Below are positions 8,951 through 17,781 of a DNA stretch of 64,000 nt, in pieces. Every line of letters begins with the position of its first letter. Position 1 is the first letter of the stretch. This DNA is from JABHGY01 sp964525185 (GTDB lineage: Bacteria; Fidelibacterota; Marinisomatia; Marinisomatales; UBA1611). Under the pieces are notes generated by a model that was not told the origin of the DNA, ran no database searches, and saw only the letters and a list, made by a program, of their open reading frames with translations. Position numbers and translations under genes: made by a program. The stretch is taken from the NCBI GenBank assembly GCA_964525185.1, contig CAZGFQ010000005.1:1-64000 (forward strand), in the 5' to 3' direction.

Positions 8951-8988
8951 AAAAAAAAGCTCTTTCGATTCGGAAGAGCTTTTTTTTT
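8951..8988 (+). terminator. Rho-independent terminator after groEL
   Basis: A 17-pair stem (8951-8967 with 8971-8987, one G-U) has the core AGCTCTTTCG / CGGAAGAGCT and a three-base loop. It is A-rich on the 5' side and ends in nine T. It lies 17 bases after the groEL stop. Confidence 0.92.
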
Positions 8989-9066
8989 ATATAATATTTC
9001 CTGCTATTATAGAGATGGTTATTTAGCTAAAATCCATTCATTCAAATCAAAGAAAATTCTATACTT

Positions 9067-9801
9067 ATGAGAGAAATAATTAAAGACTATCTATACCAGC
9101 CAGAATCATTTGTTCTTTTTAGTTCAGCCCATATTATCGGATTAGTTGTATTTCTTGCATTGTGGATTTGGCTACCGAAATTCGCGAAAGAAAAATTATC
9201 AATTAACGAACAAGAATCTTTTGGTAGATGGCTTTCATACATTATTGCATTCCAATATATCGCTTGGGTTATGCTAGAAATAATCGCAGGAACTTTTGAT
9301 GTGAAACTTCATTTACCATTCCACCTTTGTCGATTTGCCAACTTAGCGTTACCCTTTGTCATGATATATAAGAATCAACTATGGTTTGAAATAATTTTCT
9401 TTTTTGGACTTTCCGGAATGTTTCAAGCATCCATCACTCCTGATATAATTCATGGATTTCCGCACTTTCATTTTATACGTTTTTTTATAGGACATAGTGG
9501 GCAAGTTTTGGCTATTCTTTACTTAGTGTTTGTCATAGGACTTAAACCTCGGGCAAAAGGAATTTGGATATCTATGATTGGGCTAAATATATTTCTCTTT
9601 ATTGCATTTCTTGCCAATACGATTTTAGACTCTAATTATTTTTGGATTCGAAGTAAACCACCTGTTCCATCTTTATTAGATTATTTAGGTGATTGGCCGT
9701 GGTATTTGGTGTGGGCAGAAGGAATTGCATTGCTTCATTTTCTTGTCGTTTATAGTCCATTCTACTTTATGAAAAAAAGGCAATCTAATGGAAAAAATTA
9801 A
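9067..9801 (+). CDS. YwaF/TIGR02206 family membrane protein
   Basis: A 244-residue integral membrane protein with about six to seven helices. The block LPFHLCRFAN (residues 83-92) and the late NYFWIRSKPPVPSLLDYLGDWPWY region are typical of the TIGR02206/YwaF family, whose function is not established. The gene starts an overlapping run: its end overlaps the S9 peptidase by 14 bases, and the aldehyde dehydrogenase and a small secreted protein follow. It comes directly after the groEL terminator, so a promoter must lie in 8989-9066. Confidence 0.85.
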   Translation: MREIIKDYLYQPESFVLFSSAHIIGLVVFLALWIWLPKFAKEKLSINEQESFGRWLSYIIAFQYIAWVMLEIIAGTFDVKLHLPFHLCRFANLALPFVMIYKNQLWFEIIFFFGLSGMFQASITPDIIHGFPHFHFIRFFIGHSGQVLAILYLVFVIGLKPRAKGIWISMIGLNIFLFIAFLANTILDSNYFWIRSKPPVPSLLDYLGDWPWYLVWAEGIALLHFLVVYSPFYFMKKRQSNGKN

Positions 9802-11917
9802 ATGGTTGATTGTATTGAGTATTGTGTGCCTTTTTTTAATGAATCCTATAATTCAAAAAAATAGTAATTTAGAAATGACAACCCCACCAACAGCGAAAAA
9901 AAGACCTAAAGATGTTACCGTACATAATGATATAAGGATTGATAATTATGGATGGTTGAGAGAAAAAACGTCCCCTGAAGTGTTAAACCATTTAGACAAT
10001 GAAAATCAGTTTTCACATACAAATATGGTCCATACGCAGCCATTGCAAGATAGACTTTTCAGGGAAATGAAGCGCCGATTAAAAGAAAACGATCAAACAG
10101 CACCTCATAAATGGAAAGATTACTGGTATTATTCACGCACAGAACAAAATAAACAATATTCAATATATGTTCGCAAAAAAGATTCGCCGGATGCTAAAGA
10201 AGAAATCACTTTAGACTTAAATGCGTTTTCGACTAAACATGATTATGTATTTTTGAGTGGATATAAAATTTCTCCTAATCAAACCTTATTGGCCTATACA
10301 ATCGATTTTGATGGATCAGAAAATTATATACTCAAATTTAAAGATTTAAACTCAAATAAACACTTGTCAGATGAATTAACTGGTTTAGCGGAAAGTGTTG
10401 AATGGGCTAATGATAATGAAACACTATTTTATGTAATTAGAGACGATGCAAGCCGACCATTTCAATTATGGCGGCATACATTGGGAACTGATCAATCTGA
10501 AGATAAACTCATTTATGAAGAAAAAGATGAATCGTACCATATGGAATTGAAACGGTCTAAAAGTGGTCAATATTTGTTTATGATTTTGGGAAGTAATATA
10601 ACGACAGAATGTTGGGTGTTAGACAGGGATTTCCCAAAAAGTGATTTTAATCTTATGCAGAAAAGACGTGATGGGATCGAATATGAACCTATGCATCAAG
10701 GGAATAGATTTCTAATATTAACAAATGACAAAAGCCTCAATTATAAATTAGTATCAGCACCCATAAACAGCCCAAATGTAAAAAATTGGGAAGATGTAAT
10801 TCCCCATCGTAATGATATAAAATTGGAAGAAGTGGAATCATTTGAAAATAATATTGCAGTATTTGAACGAATCAATGGAAATGTTAATATAAACATTTAT
10901 ACACCTGATTTTACAGATGTGCATACAGTAGAATTGCCGGATTCTTTATATGAAGTTGGGGCGGATTACAATTTAGAATACAATACCCAAGCACTACGGT
11001 TTTATTTCACTTCATTTACAATACCTTATTCCTATTATGATTATTTAATGGAAGATAAAGAGTTAGTATTAATCAAAAGAGATCCTGTACTCGGGGGTTA
11101 CAATCCTGAAAAATATGAATCTAAACGTCTTTTCGCAAAAGCTCATGATGGAAAAAAGATTCCATTATCATTGTTCTACAAAAAGGGAATAAAACTGAAT
11201 GGCAATAATCCTGTCTATTTAGATGGGTATGGGTCTTATGGCGCAACATATGATCCGGCATTTTCTTCTCGCAGGCTTAGCTTAGTTGATCGTGGAGTCA
11301 TATATGTGCGAGCTCATATTCGGGGAAGTTCATTTCTAGGTCGAGGGTGGTATAATGATGGCAAATTGGGTAACAAGCAAAACACATTTTCAGACTTCAT
11401 TTCTTCTGCCGAATATTTAATTTCTGAAAAATATACATCAAATAATAAAATTGTCATTTATGGTGGAAGTGCAGGAGGTCTATTAATTGGGGCTGTATTA
11501 AATCAAAGCCCGCATTTATTTAAGGCGGCTATTGCGGATGTTCCATTTGTCGATGTAATTAACACTATGTTAGATGAGTCGATTCCGTTAACGGTCATTG
11601 AATATGATGAATGGGGTAATCCTAATTTACTCGAAGATTATAACCACATGATTGCTTATTCTCCTTATGATAATATCAAGAGTCAAGAATATCCAGCTTT
11701 ACTTGTTATTGCAGGATTAAACGACCCAAGGGTCGGATATTGGGAACCAGCAAAATGGGTAGCCAAGTTGAGAGAATTAAAGACAGATGATAATATATTA
11801 TTGTTAAAAACACACATGGGTGCAGGCCATTTTTCATCTTCTGGGAGATATGATTATTTAAAAGATGTTGCTTTTTATTATGCATTTGCACTAGATCAAT
11901 TGGGGATAAGTAAGTGA
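9788..11917 (+). CDS. Prolyl oligopeptidase family serine peptidase (oligopeptidase B-like)
   Basis: A 709-residue S9A peptidase. The N-terminal part (about 75-440) is the seven-bladed propeller, and the C-terminal part is the alpha/beta hydrolase. Catalytic Ser561 lies in YGGSAGGLL, Asp646 in GLNDPRVGYW and His681 in MGAGHFSSSGRY. The GSAGG nucleophile elbow and the MGAGH...SGR end resemble oligopeptidase B (protease II), which cuts short peptides after basic residues. Residues 1-20 form a hydrophobic leader, so the enzyme is probably periplasmic, unlike E. coli PtrB. It overlaps the membrane gene upstream by 14 bases and the aldehyde dehydrogenase by four. Confidence 0.93.
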   Translation: MEKIKWLIVLSIVCLFLMNPIIQKNSNLEMTTPPTAKKRPKDVTVHNDIRIDNYGWLREKTSPEVLNHLDNENQFSHTNMVHTQPLQDRLFREMKRRLKENDQTAPHKWKDYWYYSRTEQNKQYSIYVRKKDSPDAKEEITLDLNAFSTKHDYVFLSGYKISPNQTLLAYTIDFDGSENYILKFKDLNSNKHLSDELTGLAESVEWANDNETLFYVIRDDASRPFQLWRHTLGTDQSEDKLIYEEKDESYHMELKRSKSGQYLFMILGSNITTECWVLDRDFPKSDFNLMQKRRDGIEYEPMHQGNRFLILTNDKSLNYKLVSAPINSPNVKNWEDVIPHRNDIKLEEVESFENNIAVFERINGNVNINIYTPDFTDVHTVELPDSLYEVGADYNLEYNTQALRFYFTSFTIPYSYYDYLMEDKELVLIKRDPVLGGYNPEKYESKRLFAKAHDGKKIPLSLFYKKGIKLNGNNPVYLDGYGSYGATYDPAFSSRRLSLVDRGVIYVRAHIRGSSFLGRGWYNDGKLGNKQNTFSDFISSAEYLISEKYTSNNKIVIYGGSAGGLLIGAVLNQSPHLFKAAIADVPFVDVINTMLDESIPLTVIEYDEWGNPNLLEDYNHMIAYSPYDNIKSQEYPALLVIAGLNDPRVGYWEPAKWVAKLRELKTDDNILLLKTHMGAGHFSSSGRYDYLKDVAFYYAFALDQLGISK

Positions 11918-13278
11918 AGTTGATTTCAATCAACCCATCAACAGGTGAAGAATTTGCTAGCTACCAAGAGCATTCTTCTAGAGAAATAATGGAAATACTC
12001 GATTTAGCAAACAGATCGCAATTTGATTGGAAAAATAATGATGTATCTTTAAGAATAGACTATTTACCAACATTATCTTCACTTTTGAAAGATAAATCAA
12101 AAGAATTTGCGATTTGTATGGCGGAAGAAATGGGTAAACCCATTTCGCAGGGTATCGCAGAAATATATAAATGTGCATCTCTTTGTGATTACTATTATTC
12201 AAATTCGGTTGAATTCTTAAAACCCCAACATATTGCTACTGAAGCAACTGAAAGCTATTTTATCTATGAACCTTTAGGTGTCATTTTGGGGATTATGCCT
12301 TGGAATTTTCCATTTTGGCAAGTGTTCCGATTTGCCATTCCTGCTTTAATTACTGGGAATAGCGTTATTTTAAAACATGCATCAAATGTACAAGGGTGCG
12401 CAATTCAATTAGAGAACCTTTTTAAAGATGCAGGATTCCGGAAGGGATTATTTCAAAATCTTTCTTTATCATCAAATAATTTGAAAGATGTTATAGAACA
12501 TTCCATCATTCAAGGTGTTTCCCTAACGGGAAGTACGTCCGCTGGAAAGGCAGTAGGGGAAATTGCTGGACGACTCCTTAAAAAAGTAGTAATGGAATTA
12601 GGAGGGAATGATCCATATGTTGTGCTAAAAGATGCAGATTTAGACGTAGCAGTAGATTCTTGCCTTACTGGAAGAATTCTTAATGCAGGACAAAGTTGTA
12701 TAGCAGCAAAAAGAATCATCGTTGAAGAAGAAATTTTATCTACTTTTATAAATAAAATGGCATTAAAAATAAATACAAAAATTATGGGTGATCCTATGGA
12801 TGATGTAGATTTAGGACCCATGGTTAATATTCATGCACGAAATGTATTACATCAGCAGGTGATAGAATCTGTTCAAAAAGGTGCTCAATTGTTAGATGGT
12901 GGTTACATCCCAGATAGTGAAGGGGCATTTTACCCTTTAACTTTATTAACAGACGTCACTCCCGGAATGCCCGCTTTTGATGAAGAATTATTTGGTCCTG
13001 TAATATCCATTGTTGAAGCACATGATGAATCTCATGCTATTGAATTAGCAAATCAATCATCCTTTGGTTTGGGTGGTGCAGTTTTTACCCAAAACAGGAC
13101 ACGTGGAAAAGAAATAGCAGAAAAAGAAATACAGACAGGTGCATGTTTTGTGAATGATTTCGTAAAATCAGACCCTCGGTTACCATTTGGAGGTATCAAA
13201 GAGTCAGGTATAGGGCGAGAAATGGCTCAAATTGGAATGACCGAATTTGTCAACATAAAAACAGTGGTGATTAAATGA
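11914..13278 (+). CDS. NAD(P)-dependent aldehyde dehydrogenase (succinate-semialdehyde type)
   Basis: A 454-residue aldehyde dehydrogenase. The catalytic Cys262 is in NAGQSCIAAKR and the general base Glu228 in VVMELGGNDP. The oxyanion/cofactor block PWNFPFWQVFR is at 129-139. The short length and sequence style fit the NAD-dependent succinate-semialdehyde dehydrogenase group (Sad/GabD1-like), but substrate cannot be fixed from sequence. The start codon is GTG, overlapping the peptidase stop as GTGA. The next gene starts inside its end (ATGA). No GABA transaminase lies nearby. Confidence 0.9.
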   Translation: MKLISINPSTGEEFASYQEHSSREIMEILDLANRSQFDWKNNDVSLRIDYLPTLSSLLKDKSKEFAICMAEEMGKPISQGIAEIYKCASLCDYYYSNSVEFLKPQHIATEATESYFIYEPLGVILGIMPWNFPFWQVFRFAIPALITGNSVILKHASNVQGCAIQLENLFKDAGFRKGLFQNLSLSSNNLKDVIEHSIIQGVSLTGSTSAGKAVGEIAGRLLKKVVMELGGNDPYVVLKDADLDVAVDSCLTGRILNAGQSCIAAKRIIVEEEILSTFINKMALKINTKIMGDPMDDVDLGPMVNIHARNVLHQQVIESVQKGAQLLDGGYIPDSEGAFYPLTLLTDVTPGMPAFDEELFGPVISIVEAHDESHAIELANQSSFGLGGAVFTQNRTRGKEIAEKEIQTGACFVNDFVKSDPRLPFGGIKESGIGREMAQIGMTEFVNIKTVVIK

Positions 13279-13778
13279 ATAAAAAACTAATTGTAGTAAT
13301 AAGTATTTTGACCATTTTTGGTTTGAAGCTAGAAGCGCAGCAGAATAGATTATTTTGGGATGGGCGAGATTGGAATCGTGTAGCACGCAAAGTAGATTAT
13401 CACCCTGAAACGGTTTATCAAGTTAAGAGTGCTTATGTTACAGGTGCATTAGATGGGAAATTGTATGGATATTTGAAAACATGGTCAGCGAATTCTGCAA
13501 TTGCAGATAGTGTATTTGGGGAGTCCACAGATTACCTTACCACTCGTGAATTGATTAAAAATTTAGATTATTTTTATGAAAACCCAATTAATGGTTATAT
13601 CCCTGTCCCGTCGGCTATAGTTATTGCAAATTTAACAGCAACACGTGTACCGCCAGAAATATTGGACCAATATATTACTGCAACTCGAGATTGGATAAAT
13701 AATCTTCATCTAGGGCTGGATACCCTAAACTATAGTCGATTATTAGAAGAAAAATATCTAAAGTATAACGGTAAGTAG
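13275..13778 (+). CDS. Small secreted protein, family shared with 49688-50137
   Basis: A 167-residue protein with a signal peptide (1-21, ending LEAQ). I do not know the family by name. It shares a pattern with the protein at 49688-50137: an aromatic W near the start, a K-x-x-Y/F-V-x-G-x-Y stretch, then LDYFYENPINGYIPVPSA matching that protein's MDALYANYDNRKIPIMEA. The recurring LD..Y.N..N..IP...A block suggests one small helical family of the cell envelope. It overlaps the aldehyde dehydrogenase by four bases. The stop lies one base from the convergent gene's stop. Confidence 0.75.
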   Translation: MNKKLIVVISILTIFGLKLEAQQNRLFWDGRDWNRVARKVDYHPETVYQVKSAYVTGALDGKLYGYLKTWSANSAIADSVFGESTDYLTTRELIKNLDYFYENPINGYIPVPSAIVIANLTATRVPPEILDQYITATRDWINNLHLGLDTLNYSRLLEEKYLKYNGK

Positions 13779-13779
13779 T

Positions 13780-14181
13780 TTAATCTACTCGAATAAATCC
13801 AGACTCTGGATGCCAAGTAAAAATTCGTTTGTCACCGCGAAACCGTACCTTACTAATTTTAAATTCATAGTTGTTAGGTTGCAAAGGTCCCATTGGAAAA
13901 ACGTCTGATTTCGTTGTAGAAAATCCAACAAATAATGGTGGTTCATACCCATGGACTAAAGTTATACGTTTTTCCTGTAACAAATTTCCTGTTGCTGTTT
14001 TTTCTTCGAGAAAACCTTCCAGAAATTCAATAGGTTGATTGATGAAACTTGTCACTTGTATGGTAACAACTACTTTTTCACCTTTCACAAGTCTTGGCCG
14101 AACATCAATCTCAAATGGGTGCGGCTTATCCGCGAAACAGATAGATAAAATAAATCCTAAGAAAATGATTCGTTTAAGCAT
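13780..14181 (-). CDS. Secreted protein of unknown function
   Basis: A 133-residue protein with a signal peptide (1-17, FLGFILSICFA). The mature part looks like one immunoglobulin-like beta sandwich: short alternating strands, with VVVTIQVTSFINQPIEFLEG in the middle and no cysteine pair or catalytic motif. It is probably periplasmic. It is monocistronic, convergent with the gene before it and divergent from the site-2 protease, with about 100 bases of shared upstream DNA that hold a 9-base inverted repeat. Confidence 0.7.
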   Translation of the reverse strand: MLKRIIFLGFILSICFADKPHPFEIDVRPRLVKGEKVVVTIQVTSFINQPIEFLEGFLEEKTATGNLLQEKRITLVHGYEPPLFVGFSTTKSDVFPMGPLQPNNYEFKISKVRFRGDKRIFTWHPESGFIRVD

Positions 14182-14190
14182 GCTGGAAAT

Positions 14191-14274
14191 TGGCGTTTTT
14201 TATTGAAAGTGAAAAGAAAAAGGTATGAAACATTTTGTTGAAGGAAATAGTATAAGGTAGATTCTAAAACGCCA
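14191..14274. repeat. Separated 9-base inverted repeat in a divergent promoter region
   Basis: TGGCGTTTT at 14191-14199 and AAAACGCCA at 14266-14274 are exact reverse complements, 66 bases apart. They flank the DNA between the secreted-protein gene (minus) and the site-2 protease gene (plus). The placement would suit operator half-sites or a looping pair, but no regulator is identified. Confidence 0.4.
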
Positions 14275-14285
14275 CCGTATTTAAT

Positions 14286-15353
14286 ATGTCAAAAAAGTAC
14301 TTAAAAGAAGAATTAGACCGAATAACTCATCTCTTTATTCCACATCAAATTGGAAATGGAAATGATGCGTGGATTGTTAGAGGGTCATTAACAAGTACTG
14401 CATCATTAGATGATATTGAATACCAATTGCGCCAATCTCCATTTGATGTTCAATCTTTTATTCAAGGAACAGATGTAACGCTTGTCATGAATATAAAAGA
14501 AGAGCCTGTTTTATTTTCAATCCCATCCATATCAAAAATTCATATATTGCTTTTCCTGGCAACTATCGGCACCACATTACTAGCTGGATCCATCATGGCG
14601 GGGGGAAACCCTTTTTCTGCTTTTTCTGATTTGTGGAAAGGACTTCCATTCTCTACAACATTAATGATGATTTTGGGCTTTCATGAAACGGGACATTACA
14701 TCTATGCGCGAAAACATGGTGTAGATGCAACATTACCATATTTTTTACCTGCACCCACATTTATCGGTACTTTTGGAGCATTTATTAAAATTAAATCGCC
14801 AATTTACCAACGTAAAGCACTTTTGGATATTGGTGCATCTGGACCTATTGCTGGATTTTTAGTTGCAGTTCCTGCGTTGATTTGGGGATTGTTACATTCA
14901 AATGTAGTTACCGTTACGGGCGAACAGTTGGGAATCCAGCTAGGCGATTCATTATTAATGAAATTATTAACATATTCCATTTTCCCAACATTACTTGAGA
15001 CACAAGACATCATTTTACATCCTGTTGCATTTGCCGGTTGGATTGGGCTATTAGTAACCATGTTAAACCTATTACCAATAGGACAATTAGATGGTGGACA
15101 TATTGCTTATGCGATTTTGGGGCGTCAATTTGACAAAGTAGCCAAAATTGCATGGCTTATGCTTATTCCGATGGCATTTATTTCTATCAATTGGTTGGTA
15201 TGGGGCATTTTAATCATGATTCTTATGCGTACAACAAAACATCCTCCAGTTGCGAATATAGATGATCCTTTGACAAAAGCAGAAAAACGAATTGGCTGGA
15301 TTAGTCTTATCATTTTTATATTATGTTTTATTCCGGCACCTTTTCCATCATAA
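14286..15353 (+). CDS. Site-2 protease family intramembrane metalloprotease (M50)
   Basis: A 355-residue polytopic M50 protease. The zinc motif HETGH is at residues 133-137 inside a membrane helix, and the third ligand is in the late LPIGQLDGGH (264-272; Asp in LDG). Residues 1-80 form a soluble domain without a PDZ. The architecture resembles plant EGY and cyanobacterial S2P-like proteins more than E. coli RseP. Substrates are probably membrane-bound regulators, but none is identifiable here. One base separates its stop from the PorZ-like gene, so they are probably co-transcribed. Confidence 0.9.
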   Translation: MSKKYLKEELDRITHLFIPHQIGNGNDAWIVRGSLTSTASLDDIEYQLRQSPFDVQSFIQGTDVTLVMNIKEEPVLFSIPSISKIHILLFLATIGTTLLAGSIMAGGNPFSAFSDLWKGLPFSTTLMMILGFHETGHYIYARKHGVDATLPYFLPAPTFIGTFGAFIKIKSPIYQRKALLDIGASGPIAGFLVAVPALIWGLLHSNVVTVTGEQLGIQLGDSLLMKLLTYSIFPTLLETQDIILHPVAFAGWIGLLVTMLNLLPIGQLDGGHIAYAILGRQFDKVAKIAWLMLIPMAFISINWLVWGILIMILMRTTKHPPVANIDDPLTKAEKRIGWISLIIFILCFIPAPFPS

Positions 15354-15354
15354 A

Positions 15355-17709
15355 ATGAAAAAAAAGTTACTATATATCATTATGACATCTTTCTTGTTAG
15401 CTCAATCAAGAATTGGGGATTGGCGAGTAGAAACAAGTATTATCAATATTAAAAAAATTGTTAACTATAATGGCACACTATTTGGGGCAACTCATGGCGG
15501 ATTATTAAAGTATGACGAAAGTATTTTTTCTCATTTAACAACAATGGATGGATTGGAAGACATTTCCCTTAATACAATTCAATTAGACCCACATGGAAAT
15601 CTATGGCTCGGAGGTGCAGCTCCAAATGGGTTTATTCAAATAATGAACCCCAGTTCATTTGAAACTTTGGACGTGTTTAATTTTGATTTATCGTCTATTT
15701 CACATTTTAATATATCGGAATTAATCGGATTTGCTGCTTATTTGGATGGTCCCGATGTAGGGTTGCTTAAATGGATCTATTCCAATGATGAATGGAAATA
15801 CAGCGATATATATAAAAATTTCCCAAACCAATTTATGGAAATAACTGGCATTGTTTTGAGTAACGATGCTATTTATATTGGAACGGATATTGGATTGTGG
15901 GTTGGATATTTAACGGATAATTTAAAAGACCCTAATAATTGGACATTAGCCTTTCCTGAAATTAATAACCGTATTAATGCCATAACCCAATCTGAAACAA
16001 ATGTGAGTTTTTCTCATGATAATCATTTGTATGAATTTCAACTGAATAGTCCAAGTATGTTAACAGAAGATATAAACGGAGAAAATATAAATTTTGTTGA
16101 TTTGAAATATACTCCTGATAATATTTTATGGGGTATTTCAGAAAATAAAGTATTTAATTTAGTCTCTGGTTTTGAATCTCCCACGAGTAATCGAATTTTT
16201 CAATGTATAGCCATGGATGAGTTGAACCAAATCATCATAGGAACAGACGCAGGATTTACTTATTTTGATAACACTGATTTACAGTTCCACAGTTTTATCC
16301 CTAATTCACCTGTGACGAACCATTTTACAGCTGTTAAGGTGTTGGATGATGGTCGAATTGTGTGTGGGTCTAAATATGGATTATCCATTCTTGAAGAGGG
16401 TGGATGGAGAAATATTCTTGAAATTACTGTAGACAATTCTGAAAATATACAATCAAGTAACCTATATGATTATTCTGGGTTTATCGCAGATACCGTTGCA
16501 GTAGAGTTTGGTGAATATATATCTGACATTGAGCAAGGACCTGATGGGCGTGTTTATTGTGCCATACGGGGTACACGCGACTCTTTATGGTGGGCAGGAC
16601 CCAAAAGATATGGAGGGGGCGTTATTCATCTAGATATTGATGATCCGAGTACATTAACCATCATTAATTCAACTGACCTAGATTATTATGACTCTTCCAA
16701 TGGGAACAATTATCAATTAGTGATGGATTTGCAATTTGATACGTATGGAAATCTGTGGATCGCCAATCCTTATGCAATTCATAGGAGGGAACCAATTCAT
16801 GTTTTAGATCCAAACGGTGATTGGTATCATTATTCTTCAGATGAAGCCAATAATCATTTAAGTCGTTCACCAGGAGCATTAACTTTTGACAGTTGGGGGC
16901 GTCTCTGGGTTGCAGCTTTTCTGGCAGAAGAAGCAAACTCAGATGCACCGAATGGTGGACTTTTTATGCTAGATTATTACGGATATGTGACAACCCCAAA
17001 CTCATTTGAATGGACTACAGTTATAGATGGTGGCTCCATATGGTCAATCGTGATGGGGAATATGGATCGCTTATTTTATTTAACACCTACAGGCTTGAAT
17101 TATTTTGATTTAGTGGATAGCTCATCGCCACTGGAGCGAGAAAATCCATATGCATTTTTCCCAAATATATCATTTGGTTCTGGGTCAAAATTACGAGTGG
17201 ATTACAGAGGGAATGTTTGGGCTTTATCTCCTTCAGACGGGATTCATGTATTATTAGATAATACATCTCCGTGGCCGGATATAGATGGAATTAGAAAAGA
17301 TAACTCATTTTTAACATCTGACGAAGTGATTGATGTGGATTTTAATTCAAAAAATGGATTAGCCTACATTGCAACATCGAATGGTTTAAATATTCTGAGA
17401 ATTCCATTTAAAGAATCGTATGAGAATTATTCTCAAATGAAAATATATCCAAGCCCATTTCATCTTCCTGCTGATTCACCATTGATAGTAGATGGATTAA
17501 CAGATGAATCGTCCATGATGGTTATGACTTTAAATGGACATATCATTCGGAAAATATCTTCTGCAGGGTTAGCAAAAGATGGGTATCAGTTACAATGGGA
17601 TGGAAAAGATGAAAACGGTCAGTGGATTGGGAGTGGCGTATACCTTTTATCTATATATGATTACTCAGGTCAGAGTCAGTTTGGTAAAGTGACCGTGATT
17701 AAGCATTAG
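15355..17709 (+). CDS. PorZ-like double beta-propeller secreted protein
   Basis: A 784-residue protein with a signal peptide (1-17). The long middle consists of two-component-regulator-propeller style repeats (for example GTDIGLWVG, GTDAGFTYFD, DPHGNLWLGG, DTYGNLWIANP, DYRGNVWALSPSDGIHVL), enough for two propellers. The last ~85 residues (from YPSPF to FGKVTVIKH) are a FlgD/type IX sorting-like Ig domain. This order matches PorZ, which helps attach type IX cargo to the cell surface in Porphyromonas (family knowledge). I chose the ATG at 15355: the earlier in-frame ATG at 15292 lies inside the protease gene and would bury the signal peptide. The barrel protein at 17782 follows. Confidence 0.75.
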   Translation: MKKKLLYIIMTSFLLAQSRIGDWRVETSIINIKKIVNYNGTLFGATHGGLLKYDESIFSHLTTMDGLEDISLNTIQLDPHGNLWLGGAAPNGFIQIMNPSSFETLDVFNFDLSSISHFNISELIGFAAYLDGPDVGLLKWIYSNDEWKYSDIYKNFPNQFMEITGIVLSNDAIYIGTDIGLWVGYLTDNLKDPNNWTLAFPEINNRINAITQSETNVSFSHDNHLYEFQLNSPSMLTEDINGENINFVDLKYTPDNILWGISENKVFNLVSGFESPTSNRIFQCIAMDELNQIIIGTDAGFTYFDNTDLQFHSFIPNSPVTNHFTAVKVLDDGRIVCGSKYGLSILEEGGWRNILEITVDNSENIQSSNLYDYSGFIADTVAVEFGEYISDIEQGPDGRVYCAIRGTRDSLWWAGPKRYGGGVIHLDIDDPSTLTIINSTDLDYYDSSNGNNYQLVMDLQFDTYGNLWIANPYAIHRREPIHVLDPNGDWYHYSSDEANNHLSRSPGALTFDSWGRLWVAAFLAEEANSDAPNGGLFMLDYYGYVTTPNSFEWTTVIDGGSIWSIVMGNMDRLFYLTPTGLNYFDLVDSSSPLERENPYAFFPNISFGSGSKLRVDYRGNVWALSPSDGIHVLLDNTSPWPDIDGIRKDNSFLTSDEVIDVDFNSKNGLAYIATSNGLNILRIPFKESYENYSQMKIYPSPFHLPADSPLIVDGLTDESSMMVMTLNGHIIRKISSAGLAKDGYQLQWDGKDENGQWIGSGVYLLSIYDYSGQSQFGKVTVIKH

Positions 17710-17781
17710 TGTTTCGTCCAATTTTGCAGTTGAACCACTAGAAGGGGAAGAGTAACTTTCTCTTCATAATTTCAAGAAATC

